From: Frankiales bacterium
GTDB lineage: Bacteria; Actinomycetota; Actinomycetes; Mycobacteriales; SCTD01
NCBI GenBank assembly: GCA_004299215.1
Contig: SCTD01000210.1
Coordinates: 1-24,743 of the forward strand
DNA length: 24,743 nucleotides
Reading direction: 5' to 3'
Part shown: piece after piece, positions 7,779 to 15,421 of the stretch
How positions within the stretch are numbered: the stretch's first letter is position 1
How the letters are laid out: each line of letters opens with the position of its first letter
The notes under the pieces: model-generated
Seen by the model: the letters and a program-made list of their open reading frames with translations, nothing else
Told to the model about the DNA's origin: nothing
Database searches by the model: none
Program-made: the position numbers and the translations under genes

Positions 7779-8509
7779 GGCGACGTCGGGGACAGGCGGC
7801 GGACCACCGTCTCGACCATCGGTGCCACCTGGATCGTCGCGTAGTCGATGAAGTGCGAGGTCTCCTCGACGACCCTCCGCTGGTTGGCGCGGAGCTGGTC
7901 GATGTCCCCGCCGGAGACGTAGAACCGGTGCAGGTCGAGGAAGTCCCGCACGTCCGGCGACGCCTCGGTCACGATGCCGCGGTAACGCGGCGCACCGTCG
8001 GTGAGCGCACGGACGACCTCGTTGCGCACGTAGGACGCGAACGGGTGGCACTCCGCCGTCGTGATCCGGTGCAGCTCGTGCCAGTAGTGGAAGAAGACCT
8101 TCTCGTCCGCGCCCTCCGGCTTGTCGAGCAGCGTGACGATCGACAGCCCGGGAGAGGGCTCCCCCGCCGCCCACGTCATGACGTCGCCGTAGGGCTGCGG
8201 CACCGACTCGCTCACGAGGTACGACGCGCGCTCCGCAGCCGGAGCGGTCACCAGCAGCTGCTCCAGCTCGGGGGCGTCCTGGTAGCTGTCCCGCCACACC
8301 GACACCAGCCCGGCCAGCAGCCGGCCGTCACGCCCCCCGCCGTGCCGCAGGGCGCTGTGCGCCGGGTCGGCGGACTCGACGTGCACGGTCGCGGCGCGGA
8401 CCCCCGGGTTGCCCTGCAGCGCAGGCACCAGCTCGTCGGCTGCCCAGGACGGCAGCGAGCCCGGATCGCTGTCGGCCGTACGCCACAGGGCAGTGCACAC
8501 CTTCTCCAC
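7775..8509 (-). CDS. EthD-domain protein
   Basis: 244 aa from GTG 8509 (VEKVCTALWRTAD). An in-frame TTG at 8545 would place the start inside the operator and is less likely. The second half contains a clear EthD-type ferredoxin-like domain: LSIVTLLDKPEGADEKVF, FHYWHELHR, ECHPFASYVRNEVVR, then a C-terminal helix. The first half (VRAATVHVESADP) looks like a second, diverged copy of the same fold. EthD proteins are small dimeric alpha/beta-barrel enzymes or accessory proteins, found with monooxygenases and in degradation clusters; the reaction is unknown here. A TAGCGT hexamer ends 7 nt before the GTG, compatible with a leaderless transcript. It is translationally coupled to the SnoaL-like gene. 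Confidence 0.75.
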   Translation of the reverse strand: MEKVCTALWRTADSDPGSLPSWAADELVPALQGNPGVRAATVHVESADPAHSALRHGGGRDGRLLAGLVSVWRDSYQDAPELEQLLVTAPAAERASYLVSESVPQPYGDVMTWAAGEPSPGLSIVTLLDKPEGADEKVFFHYWHELHRITTAECHPFASYVRNEVVRALTDGAPRYRGIVTEASPDVRDFLDLHRFYVSGGDIDQLRANQRRVVEETSHFIDYATIQVAPMVETVVRRLSPTSP

Positions 8510-8538
8510 CCGGCGGACGCTAACGCACCCCGTCGCGC

Positions 8539-8561
8539 GGAACAAGAACCTGTTCTAGTCT
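8539..8561 (+). promoter_or_regulatory. KstR-type operator and -10 between divergent EthD and SDR genes
   Basis: The palindrome AGAACCTGTTCT (8545-8556) matches the KstR consensus core (AAC-N2-GTT with flanking AG/CT). A -10-like TAGTCT (8556-8561) overlaps its right arm, and the SDR ATG follows after 7 nt, suggesting a leaderless message. The 21 bp at 8539-8559 are identical, on the opposite strand, to 13140-13160 upstream of fadE34. On the minus strand TAGAAC (8552-8557) could act as the -10 for the EthD gene. Binding by KstR is inferred from the match and the presence of kstR 4.7 kb away. Confidence 0.75.
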
Positions 8562-8568
8562 GAGCGCC

Positions 8569-9402
8569 ATGACGCGACCGGTGTGCGTGGTGACGGGGGC
8601 GAGCGCGGGGATCGGCGCCGCCGCCGTGGTGGAGATCGCCCGACGCGGCTACGACGTGGCCCTCACCGGGCGCAGCGCCGAGCGGCTCGAGGAGGTCGCG
8701 GAGCGGTGCCGCGCCGCGGGTGCGACCGCCCGCACGTACGCCGTCGACGTGGCCGAGCTGGACGCGGTCCGCGACCTGGCCAAGCAGCTGCTCACCGACT
8801 GGCCGCGCATCGACGTGCTGCTCAACAACGCCGCGCTCGTGACGCAGCGCCGGCACCTCACGCCCGACGGCCACGAGCAGGTCTTCGCCGTGAACCACCT
8901 GGCGCCCTACCTGCTCACCCGGCTGCTGCAGGAGCGGCTCGTCCAGAGCGCACCGTCGCGGGTCGTGATCGTCGCGAGCGACGCCTACACGTTCGACCAC
9001 CTCGACCCCGACGACTACATGAGCAGCACGCGCTGGAACCCGATGAAGGTCTACGGCCGCAGCAAGCTGTGCAACCTGCTCTTCGCCGCCGAGCTGCAGC
9101 GCCGGCTGGACGGCACCGGTGTCGCGGTCAGTACCGTGCACCCGGGTTTCGTGTCCACCTCGCTCGGCCGTGACAACCGCATCGCCGCCGTCGCGCTGAA
9201 GCTCATCAGGCCCTTCATCCGCACGCCGGAGAAGGGCGCGCGCACCCCGGTCTCCCTCGCCACGGAACCGCTCGGAGCGACCGGCGGTGCGCGCTTCCAC
9301 GTCGACGGCAAGGTGGTCGACCTCGACCCCCGCGCCACCGATCCGGTCATGGCGAAGCGGCTGTGGGACGACAGCGCCCGGCTGGTGGGTCTCGAGCCGT
9401 GA
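8569..9402 (+). CDS. Short-chain dehydrogenase/reductase
   Basis: 277-aa SDR. The cofactor motif TGASAGIG is at residues 9-16, the structural NNA motif follows near 87, and the catalytic Tyr and Lys are Y162 and K166 in YGRSK, with Ser in VASDAYTF upstream. The C-terminal extension (HVDGKVVDLDPRATDPV, then LWDDSARLVGL) is like the retinol-dehydrogenase/WW-oxidoreductase-type SDRs. It would reversibly oxidise an alcohol on a lipid or steroid using NAD(P); the substrate cannot be read from sequence. The ATG is 12 nt after a KstR-type palindrome and no Shine-Dalgarno is visible. Its TGA overlaps the GTG of the next gene (GTGA), so the two genes form one operon. Confidence 0.88.
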   Translation: MTRPVCVVTGASAGIGAAAVVEIARRGYDVALTGRSAERLEEVAERCRAAGATARTYAVDVAELDAVRDLAKQLLTDWPRIDVLLNNAALVTQRRHLTPDGHEQVFAVNHLAPYLLTRLLQERLVQSAPSRVVIVASDAYTFDHLDPDDYMSSTRWNPMKVYGRSKLCNLLFAAELQRRLDGTGVAVSTVHPGFVSTSLGRDNRIAAVALKLIRPFIRTPEKGARTPVSLATEPLGATGGARFHVDGKVVDLDPRATDPVMAKRLWDDSARLVGLEP

Positions 9403-9905
9403 GCCTCGAGACAGAGGTCGAGCAGGCCTTCCACGCCTGCTGGACGACTGGCAGCGTGAACGAGGACTGGGCCGCCTGGCCGGACCACCTCACCGAGGAC
9501 GTGCACTACGTCGAGCGCCACTTCGGCACCATGCACGGCCGCGACGCGGTCCGCGCCTGGATCACCGACCTGATGGTCGTGCGCGCCGACGTGCACGCGG
9601 TGCTGGAGTGGTACGTCGTGAAGGGTCGCCGGGTGATCCTGTCCATGCAGAACCGCTACTACGCAGCCGATCCCGCGCAGCCGCACATCGACTTCGCCGG
9701 CCTCACCGTGCTCGAGTACGCCGGCGACGGGCTCTTCGGCTACGAGGAGGACTACTGGGACCTCGCCGGTGCCAGGACGGCGTACGAGCGCTTCACCGCC
9801 GAGGTGGAGCGCGTCGGCGGGCGGGGCCTGGAGGACGGCCGGCTCGAGCAGCTGCAGGCCGAGCGGCGGGCTGCGACCGAGGCGGTCTTCGCCCGCGGCG
9901 GCTGA
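9399..9905 (+). CDS. SnoaL-like (NTF2-fold) protein
   Basis: 168 aa from GTG 9399, set by the GTGA overlap with the SDR stop; a longer frame from 9363 would overlap the SDR by 40 nt and adds non-family residues. Family features are EVEQAFHACWTTGSVNEDWAAW, the acidic DHLTEDVHYVERHFG motif, GRDAVRAWITDLM, and the C-terminal LFGYEEDYWDLAGARTAY. This looks like the SnoaL-like polyketide-cyclase or hydratase group. It is the second such protein within 2.2 kb but is only distantly like the one at 7359. It would bind a bulky ring substrate in a cone-shaped pocket, consistent with a steroid-pathway isomerase, hydratase or dehydratase, but this is unproved. Confidence 0.8.
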   Translation: MSLETEVEQAFHACWTTGSVNEDWAAWPDHLTEDVHYVERHFGTMHGRDAVRAWITDLMVVRADVHAVLEWYVVKGRRVILSMQNRYYAADPAQPHIDFAGLTVLEYAGDGLFGYEEDYWDLAGARTAYERFTAEVERVGGRGLEDGRLEQLQAERRAATEAVFARGG

Positions 9906-9911
9906 GGCCGG

Positions 9912-10931
9912 CTACACCAGGTCGGCGAGCTGCTTCATGACCGCCGGGTCCTGGACGCCGCCGAGCAGCAGGGTGGTGACCGGGGACTGCCGCCACAGCT
10001 CGAGCCGCTCGGCGATCCGCTCGATCGGGCCGCACAGCGCGATGCCGTCGCACAGCTCGTCCGGAACGGCCTTGACCGCCCCGTCGCGGTCGCCGGCGAG
10101 GAACAGGTCCTGCACCTTGTGCGCCGCCTCCTCGAAGCCGAAGCGGGAGACGACGTCGAGGTGGAAGTTCTTGTCCTTGGCGCCCATGCCCCCGATGTAG
10201 AACGCCATCGTGAGCTTCACCCAGTCGATCGCCGCCTGCACGTCGTCGTCGACGACGACGGTCACCGGGCAGGCGACCTCGAACCCCGGCTTGGCCGTCG
10301 CGAGCGCGTCGGCGTAGACCGCCGGGGCGTTCTCGACGTGGAAGAAGATGGGCAGCCAGCCGTCGGCGATCTCGCAGGCGAGCGCGACGTTCTTCGGTCC
10401 CTCGGCGCCGAGGAAGACCGGGATCTCCGGGCGCAGCGGGTGGCAGTTCGCCTTGAGCGGCTTGCCCAGTCCGGTGCCCCCCGGGTAGGGCAGCGGGTAG
10501 TGCTCGCCGTCGCTGGTGACCGGCCCCTCGCGCCGCCAGATGTCCCGGCAGATCTGGACGTACTCCCGGGTGCGGGCGAGCGGCTTCGGGAAGGGCACGC
10601 CGTACCACCCCTCGACGACCTGCGGGCCGCTGACGCCGAGGCCGAGCTGCAGCCGCCCGCCCGAGAGCCGGTCGAGCGTCAGCGCCGTCATCGCGGTCGC
10701 GGCGGGCGTGCGCGCCGACAGCTGCACGAGGCCGGTGGAGAGCTTGATGCGCGAGGTGTGCGAGCCGAGCCAGGCGAGCGGCGTGAAGGCGTCGCTGCCG
10801 TACGACTCGGCGGTCCAGACGCTGTCGAACCCGCAGTCCTCGGCGGCCTGGGCGGCGGCGATCTGCTCACCCGGCTGCGGGCCCTGACCGGTCCAGTAGC
10901 CGAGCATCAGCCCGAGCTTGAGGTCGCTCAT
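9912..10931 (-). CDS. F420-type luciferase-like oxidoreductase (Rv3520c-like)
   Basis: 339-aa LLM-class TIM-barrel flavin/F420 oxidoreductase. The N-terminal strand LKLGLMLGYW, then GFDSVWTAESYGSDAF, TSRIKLSTGLVQLSARTPA and LDRLSGGRLQLGLGVSGPQVVEGWYGV are hallmarks of the actinobacterial F420-dependent group typified by M. tuberculosis Rv3520c, itself located in that species' steroid region. The likely reaction is hydride transfer between F420 and a substrate that may be a steroid or acyl intermediate; which one is unknown. ATG 10931 overlaps the fadE34 stop in ATGA, so it is cotranscribed behind the KstR-type operator. The convergent SnoaL-like gene ends only 6 nt away. Confidence 0.87.
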   Translation of the reverse strand: MSDLKLGLMLGYWTGQGPQPGEQIAAAQAAEDCGFDSVWTAESYGSDAFTPLAWLGSHTSRIKLSTGLVQLSARTPAATAMTALTLDRLSGGRLQLGLGVSGPQVVEGWYGVPFPKPLARTREYVQICRDIWRREGPVTSDGEHYPLPYPGGTGLGKPLKANCHPLRPEIPVFLGAEGPKNVALACEIADGWLPIFFHVENAPAVYADALATAKPGFEVACPVTVVVDDDVQAAIDWVKLTMAFYIGGMGAKDKNFHLDVVSRFGFEEAAHKVQDLFLAGDRDGAVKAVPDELCDGIALCGPIERIAERLELWRQSPVTTLLLGGVQDPAVMKQLADLV

Positions 10932-13105
10932 CGCGCGTCCTCCCGCGGCAGGCCGAGGATGCGCTCCCCGACGACGTTCTTGAGCACCTCGCTGGTGCCG
11001 CCGGCGATGGTCAGGCAGCGGGTGTTCAGCATCGTGTGCGCGAGCTTCGCGGTCCCGGGGTCCGAGAGGTCCAGCCCGTCGGCCCCGCACAGCTCGAAGC
11101 GGAGCTCGGCGGCGTCCTGCTGGTGCCGCATGCCGACCAGCTTGCGCACGCTGCTCGCCGGGCCGGGCTCGGCACCGGAGAGCTGGCGCAGCGTGGTGCG
11201 GAAGCCGAGCAGCGCCTGCCCGTGCGCCTCGCAGACGAGGTGCCCGACGCGGTCGCGGAGGACTCCGTCACCGCCGAAGCCGCCCAGAGCCGCGACGTCG
11301 GCGAGCACGTCCTCGACGCCGCGGCCGAAGGGCGAGCCGGAGCTCATCGCGACCCGCTCGTTGGCGAGCGTCGTGCGCGCCAGCGGCCAGCCGCCGCCGA
11401 CCTCGCCGACGAGGCAGTCGTCCGGCACGAACACGTCGTCGAGGAAGACCTCGTTGAAGGCGGCGTGCCCGGTCAGCTCGCGCAGCGGCCGCACGTCCAC
11501 GCCGGACGTCGTCATGTCCAGCAGGAGGTACGTGATGCCCTTGTGGCGATCCGGTCCCTTGCCGGTGCCGCTGGTGCGCACCAGGAGGATCGCCCAGTCC
11601 GCGACCTGCGCCATGGAGGTCCAGACCTTCTGTCCGTTGACCTTCCAGCCGCCCTCGACCTTCTCGGCGCGGGTCTGCAGCGCGGCGAGGTCGGAGCCGG
11701 CGCCGGGCTCGCTGAACATCTGGCACCACACGATCTCGCCGTGCAGCGTCGGGCGCACGAAGCGCTCCTGCTGCTCGGGGGTGCCGTGGGCGACGATCGT
11801 GGGCGCGGCCCAGCCGCCGATGATGAGGTCGGGCCGCTTCACCCCGGCGGCGGCGAACTCCTCGTCGATGACGAGCTGCTCGACGGCGTTCGCGTCGCGG
11901 CCCCACGGGGCCGGCCAGTGCGGCACGAGGTAGCCGGCGTCCGCGATGGCCCGGCGGTCCTGCGGGTCGATGCCGGCGAGGAACTCCCGCACGGACTCGC
12001 GAAGCGGCGCGGTGTCCGCACCCAGCTCCAGGTCGAGCTGACGACGGGCGCCGCCGAGCGCCAGGTCCGCGGAACGCCCGCGCCACGCGGCCGGGTCGCC
12101 GACGAGCGCCCGCAGCGACAGCGCGCGCTTGAGCACGATGTGCGCGTCGTGCTCCCAGGTGTAGCCGATGCCGCCGAGCACCTGCAGCGCGTCCTTGGCA
12201 TTGTCGAGCGCCGCCTGCACCGCGGTCGCGACGGCGATCGAGATGGTGAGCTCGGTCTCCGGCGAGAGCGGCTCGTCCAGCGCGCGGGCGGCGTCCCAGG
12301 CGGTGGCCCGGGCCTGCTCGGCGCGGACCAGCATGTCGGCGCACTTGTGCTTGATGCCCTGGAAGACGCCGATCGGACGGCCGAACTGCTCGCGGGTCTT
12401 GGCGTAGCCCACCGCCGTCTCGAGCGCCCAGCCGGCGATGCCGGCCGCCTCGGCCGCGACGACGGCGGCGGAGAGCGTGCGCACCGCGTCAGCGGTCAGC
12501 CCGTCCAGCACCCGCTGCTGCGGGACGACGACGTCCTGCAGCGAGACCTCGGCCGGCCGCCGGGTGGCGTCGAGCCCCGACAGCGGCGTGACCGTCGTGC
12601 TCGCCGCCTCGACGACGAACCACGTGTCACCGGCGCCGAGCACGAGCAGGTCGGCCAGCCCCGCGCCGACCACGGGTCGGACCGTCCCGGTCACCGTCAG
12701 GCCGTCGTCGGTGCCCGTCGCGACGAGCTCGCCCGGGACGAGGGCGACGGCCGCGGTCGTCGAGCCGTCCGCGAGGCCCGGAAGCAGCTCCTTGGCCGCC
12801 GTCCCGCCCGCTCGGGTGATCAGCAGGCTCGCGAGCACCGTCGGCAGCGCAGGCCCGTGCGCGAGCGATCGGGCGAGCTCCTCGACCGACACGGCGAGCT
12901 CCACGCCGCCCGCACCCGAACCGCCGAGCTCCTCCGGGACGTGCAGCCCGAGCAGTCCCTGCTCGGCCAGCCCGGGCCACCAGGACGGCCGGCACTCCGG
13001 GCCCTCGAGCGCCTCCCGGGCGGCCGCGCGGACCCCGGCCCGGTCGGCCCAGCCCCGGATCGCGGCAGCCAGCGCCTCGTGGTCCTCGCTCACACCGATG
13101 GCCAT
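10928..13105 (-). CDS. fadE34: Fused two-domain acyl-CoA dehydrogenase, FadE34/ChsE3-like
   Basis: 725 aa, about twice a normal acyl-CoA dehydrogenase (380-400 aa). The N-terminal half (about 1-335) ends with QVLGGIGYTWEHDAH and LKRALSLRALVGDP. The C-terminal half (about 350-725) has the FAD/substrate motifs WCQMFSEPGAGSD (near 463), KVWTSMA (near 495) and the terminal GGTSEVLKNVVGERILGLPR (near 698). This halved architecture is that of M. tuberculosis FadE34 (ChsE3, 711 aa), which dehydrogenates the CoA thioester of a steroid with a five-carbon side chain. As in M. tuberculosis the gene is divergent from kstR. ATG 13105 has AGGAGG upstream; KstR-type operator DNA is at 13142-13155. Other fused steroid dehydrogenases cannot be excluded. 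Confidence 0.85.
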   Translation of the reverse strand: MAIGVSEDHEALAAAIRGWADRAGVRAAAREALEGPECRPSWWPGLAEQGLLGLHVPEELGGSGAGGVELAVSVEELARSLAHGPALPTVLASLLITRAGGTAAKELLPGLADGSTTAAVALVPGELVATGTDDGLTVTGTVRPVVGAGLADLLVLGAGDTWFVVEAASTTVTPLSGLDATRRPAEVSLQDVVVPQQRVLDGLTADAVRTLSAAVVAAEAAGIAGWALETAVGYAKTREQFGRPIGVFQGIKHKCADMLVRAEQARATAWDAARALDEPLSPETELTISIAVATAVQAALDNAKDALQVLGGIGYTWEHDAHIVLKRALSLRALVGDPAAWRGRSADLALGGARRQLDLELGADTAPLRESVREFLAGIDPQDRRAIADAGYLVPHWPAPWGRDANAVEQLVIDEEFAAAGVKRPDLIIGGWAAPTIVAHGTPEQQERFVRPTLHGEIVWCQMFSEPGAGSDLAALQTRAEKVEGGWKVNGQKVWTSMAQVADWAILLVRTSGTGKGPDRHKGITYLLLDMTTSGVDVRPLRELTGHAAFNEVFLDDVFVPDDCLVGEVGGGWPLARTTLANERVAMSSGSPFGRGVEDVLADVAALGGFGGDGVLRDRVGHLVCEAHGQALLGFRTTLRQLSGAEPGPASSVRKLVGMRHQQDAAELRFELCGADGLDLSDPGTAKLAHTMLNTRCLTIAGGTSEVLKNVVGERILGLPREDAR

Positions 13106-13137
13106 CGCGGACCGCCTCCTGCTCGACTCGATGCGGC

Positions 13138-13160
13138 ATACTAGAACAGGTTCTTGTTCC
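13138..13160 (-). promoter_or_regulatory. KstR-type operator over the fadE34 -10
   Basis: The palindrome AGAACAGGTTCT is at 13143-13154, within TAGAACAGGTTCTT. On the minus strand a TAGTAT -10 (13138-13143) abuts it, and TGCACA (13161-13166) lies at about -35 with a 17-nt spacer. Repression by blocking the -10 is the expected mode. Its 21-bp identity with 8539-8559 includes an extra GAAC half-site outside the palindrome. Confidence 0.8.
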
Positions 13161-13209
13161 TGTGCAGTTTCCCCCTGTGCGCGTGACGCGTCTGACAGGG
13201 GGAACGAGC

Positions 13210-13227
13210 TAGAACCGGTGCTACTTT
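13210..13227 (+). promoter_or_regulatory. KstR-like operator and extended -10 of kstR
   Basis: TAGAACCGGTGCTA (13210-13223) matches TnnAACnnGTTnnA with one mismatch (GTG for GTT). It overlaps an extended -10, TGC-TACTTT (13219-13227), on the plus strand. A GGGAGG ribosome-binding site follows at 13245-13250, 8 nt before the kstR ATG. Weak autoregulation is the simplest reading. Confidence 0.55.
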
Positions 13228-13258
13228 CTGGCCCAACGAAGCGCGGGAGGCAGACGGC

Positions 13259-13867
13259 ATGGCGATGGCCGGCACGAGCACGACGACCGCGGAGGTCGAG
13301 ACCGCGGCGCAGCGCGACCGTCGCTCCCGCATCGTGCAGGCAGCCCTGGCACTGGCCAGCCGCGGCGGCTACGAGGACGTCCAGATGCGCGAGGTCGCCG
13401 AGCGCTCCGGCGTCGCCCTCGGCACGCTCTACCGCTACTTCCCGTCCAAGGTGCACCTGCTGGTCAACGCGATGGCGCACGACCTCGAGCGGATGAGCAG
13501 CCGGCTGCAGCGCCGCACCATCCCGGGCGAGACGGCGACGGAGCGCGTCGAGTGGGTGCTGGAGAAGGCGACCCGCTCGCTGCAGAAGGATCCCAACCTC
13601 ACCGAGGCGATGATCCGGGCCATGATGGCGGCCGACGCCAGCGTCGCCGTCGAGGTCGCCGCCGTCCGGTCGCAGATGAGCGGCATGATCACCGCCGCCA
13701 TCCGCGGTGACGGGCCCGAGGGCCCCGACGACGCGGAGTACGCCGGCGTCCTGCAGGACGTGTGGTTCGCCCGCCAGATCGCCTGGCTGGGCGGCCGGAT
13801 CAGCAGCGCCGACGTGTGGCGTGACATCGAGTCGGCGATCCGGCTCGTGCTGCGCGAGCACGCCTGA
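13259..13867 (+). CDS. kstR: TetR-family regulator KstR
   Basis: 202-aa TetR repressor. The helix-turn-helix (about residues 41-62: VQMREVAERSGVALGTLYRYFP) and its surroundings closely resemble M. tuberculosis KstR as I recall it: RGGYEDVQMR, GTLYRYFPSKVHLLVNA, NLTEAMIRAMMAADASVAVEV, and DVWFARQIAWLGGR near the end. KstR represses steroid-ring and side-chain genes and is released by steroid CoA-thioesters. Supporting context: a divergent fadE34, as in M. tuberculosis, and four or five AGAACNNGTTCT-type sites in this window. ATG 13259 has GGGAGG 8 nt before it; a second ATG two codons later is possible. The convergent transporter operon ends 12 nt downstream. Confidence 0.92.
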   Translation: MAMAGTSTTTAEVETAAQRDRRSRIVQAALALASRGGYEDVQMREVAERSGVALGTLYRYFPSKVHLLVNAMAHDLERMSSRLQRRTIPGETATERVEWVLEKATRSLQKDPNLTEAMIRAMMAADASVAVEVAAVRSQMSGMITAAIRGDGPEGPDDAEYAGVLQDVWFARQIAWLGGRISSADVWRDIESAIRLVLREHA

Positions 13868-13879
13868 CGCGCTGCCTCC

Positions 13880-15391
13880 CTAGTCCGGGAAGCCCTCCTT
13901 GGCCGTCTTGGTCTTGGTGTCGTAGATCTTGTCCGAGCACCGGTTGCTGCCGGGCGCCTCGGGCAGGAAGCGCACGAACTTGCCCCCGCGTACCTGCACG
14001 ATCTTGGTGCAGCTGGCGAGCTCCTTGCCGCCGACGTCCTGTCCAGGGAACAGCCCGTTGCCGGTGTAGTTGCGCACCTTCGGGATCGTGGCCAGCAGCG
14101 CCTTGCGGGTGGGCTTGGGCCCGATCTCCTTCATCTTCTCCACGAACAGCGCCATCGCGCCCCACGCGAACTGGCCGATGCCGGTCGGCGTCTTCCCGGG
14201 CGCGACCTGGTTGAGCCACTGCGCGTACGTCTGCAGCTCCTTGTTCTGCGCGATCTCCTCGTTGAGCGAGGCGGTCACGGCGATGTAGGTCCCCTCCGCG
14301 GCGTCGCCGGCCTGCTTGATGTAGTCGGGGGTGTAGGCCGTGACCGTGGGCTGCCAGACCTTGGGGGTGTAGCTCTGCGCCTTGAACTCCTTGGCCAGCG
14401 CCGCGGCCTGCTGGTAGGCGCCGGTGAAGGTGACGTACTCGACGCCGCGGCTCTTGAGCTGCCGCACCACGGGGCCGTAGTTCGTCTCGGTGATGCCGAT
14501 GGCAGAGGAGTAGATCCAGTCGTAGCCGAGGATCTTGGTCGTCCCCTCCATGTCCTCCTCCGCCAGCGTGCGGGTGACCTCGCCGTCGATGTAGACGTAC
14601 GCCGCCTTCTTGACGGCCTCCGGGAACGTGTCCTTGGCCCAGCCGAACATGCTGAGGCTGCGCGCCCCGCCGGTGCCCGCCGCGTTGATCGGGAAGGCGT
14701 TCGGCACGACCTTCATCGGGTTGGTCGTCGACAGCCCGCGGATGTCGGGGATGCCGCAGTCCTGGATGACCGGGGCGCCGCCCTGGTCGAAGGCCGAGAC
14801 CGAGCCGGCACCGGCGAAGGACTTCGCGCAGGCCTCGAGACTGGCGCTGCGGTTGGCGCCCGCGTCCAGCCGCGAGTCGAGGGCGAGCAGCTTGAGCTTG
14901 CGCCCGTAGATCGTCCCCTCCCTGGCGGTGAAGTAGGCGACGTAGGCCTTGGCCGCGAGCTGGGCGTCCTCGAACAGGCCGGGCACCGCGCCGCTGATGT
15001 CGCTGACGTTGCTCACGACGATCGTGTCCGCCGTGATGCCCTTGTCCGTCGCACCGCCGTTGCCGCCGGGCGGCGCCGACCGGGTGTCCTTGGCACCACC
15101 GGCAGCCGTCCCTGCGGAGCCCGCGCTGCCGGCCGTGCCCGCGGTGCCCGCCGTGCCGCCCGTCGTGCCACTGATGGCCGGACCGGCCGTCGCAGCTGAC
15201 GTCGCCTCGGGTCCGGCGGCGAGCGGGTCGACCGCCGCCTCACCACCCTCGGCCAGCGAGCTGCCCCCGCCGCCGCCGCCGAACTGCGAGAGCGCCTCGG
15301 AGCGCTGCTCGTCGGACAGCCGTGCCCCGCAGGCGGTGGACAGCAGGGCGGACGCCAGCAGGGCGACGACCAGTCGGTTCGCGCTTCTCAT
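13880..15391 (-). CDS. Liv-type ABC transporter substrate-binding lipoprotein
   Basis: 503 aa. The export signal MRSANRLVVALLASALLSTAC has a lipobox-like end, so C21 is the likely lipidated residue, although the -3 position is Ser rather than Leu. Residues about 36-112 are a low-complexity tether rich in Gly/Ala/Thr/Ser (GTTGGTAGTAGTAGSAG). The binding fold (Peripla_BP_6, LivK-like) starts near 115 with GITADTIVVSNVSDISGAVPG, followed by GRKLKLLALDSRLDAG and a second lobe from about 245. It would deliver substrate to the permease encoded upstream. It is the last gene of the operon, 30 nt after the 190-aa protein, with GGAAGG before the ATG. The ligand is unknown; Liv-type binders also take non-amino-acid ligands. 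Confidence 0.85.
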   Translation of the reverse strand: MRSANRLVVALLASALLSTACGARLSDEQRSEALSQFGGGGGGSSLAEGGEAAVDPLAAGPEATSAATAGPAISGTTGGTAGTAGTAGSAGSAGTAAGGAKDTRSAPPGGNGGATDKGITADTIVVSNVSDISGAVPGLFEDAQLAAKAYVAYFTAREGTIYGRKLKLLALDSRLDAGANRSASLEACAKSFAGAGSVSAFDQGGAPVIQDCGIPDIRGLSTTNPMKVVPNAFPINAAGTGGARSLSMFGWAKDTFPEAVKKAAYVYIDGEVTRTLAEEDMEGTTKILGYDWIYSSAIGITETNYGPVVRQLKSRGVEYVTFTGAYQQAAALAKEFKAQSYTPKVWQPTVTAYTPDYIKQAGDAAEGTYIAVTASLNEEIAQNKELQTYAQWLNQVAPGKTPTGIGQFAWGAMALFVEKMKEIGPKPTRKALLATIPKVRNYTGNGLFPGQDVGGKELASCTKIVQVRGGKFVRFLPEAPGSNRCSDKIYDTKTKTAKEGFPD

Positions 15392-15421
15392 GTGTGCCTT
15401 CCAGGAGGTGCTGGGGTCAGG

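Noticed and set aside
9363..9398. Longer start for the second SnoaL-like gene
   Set aside because: It would overlap the SDR gene by 40 nt and adds residues unlike the family; GTG 9399 overlaps the SDR stop as in neighbouring genes.
11036..13144. Plus-strand open frame of about 700 codons opposite fadE34
   Set aside because: Antisense shadow: Arg/Gly/Glu-rich product without motifs, while the minus strand has intact acyl-CoA dehydrogenase motifs throughout.
13106..13861. Upstream extension of the fadE34 frame to 977 codons
   Set aside because: The extension is antisense to kstR and crosses the operator region; ATG 13105 has a good AGGAGG and starts the conserved domain.
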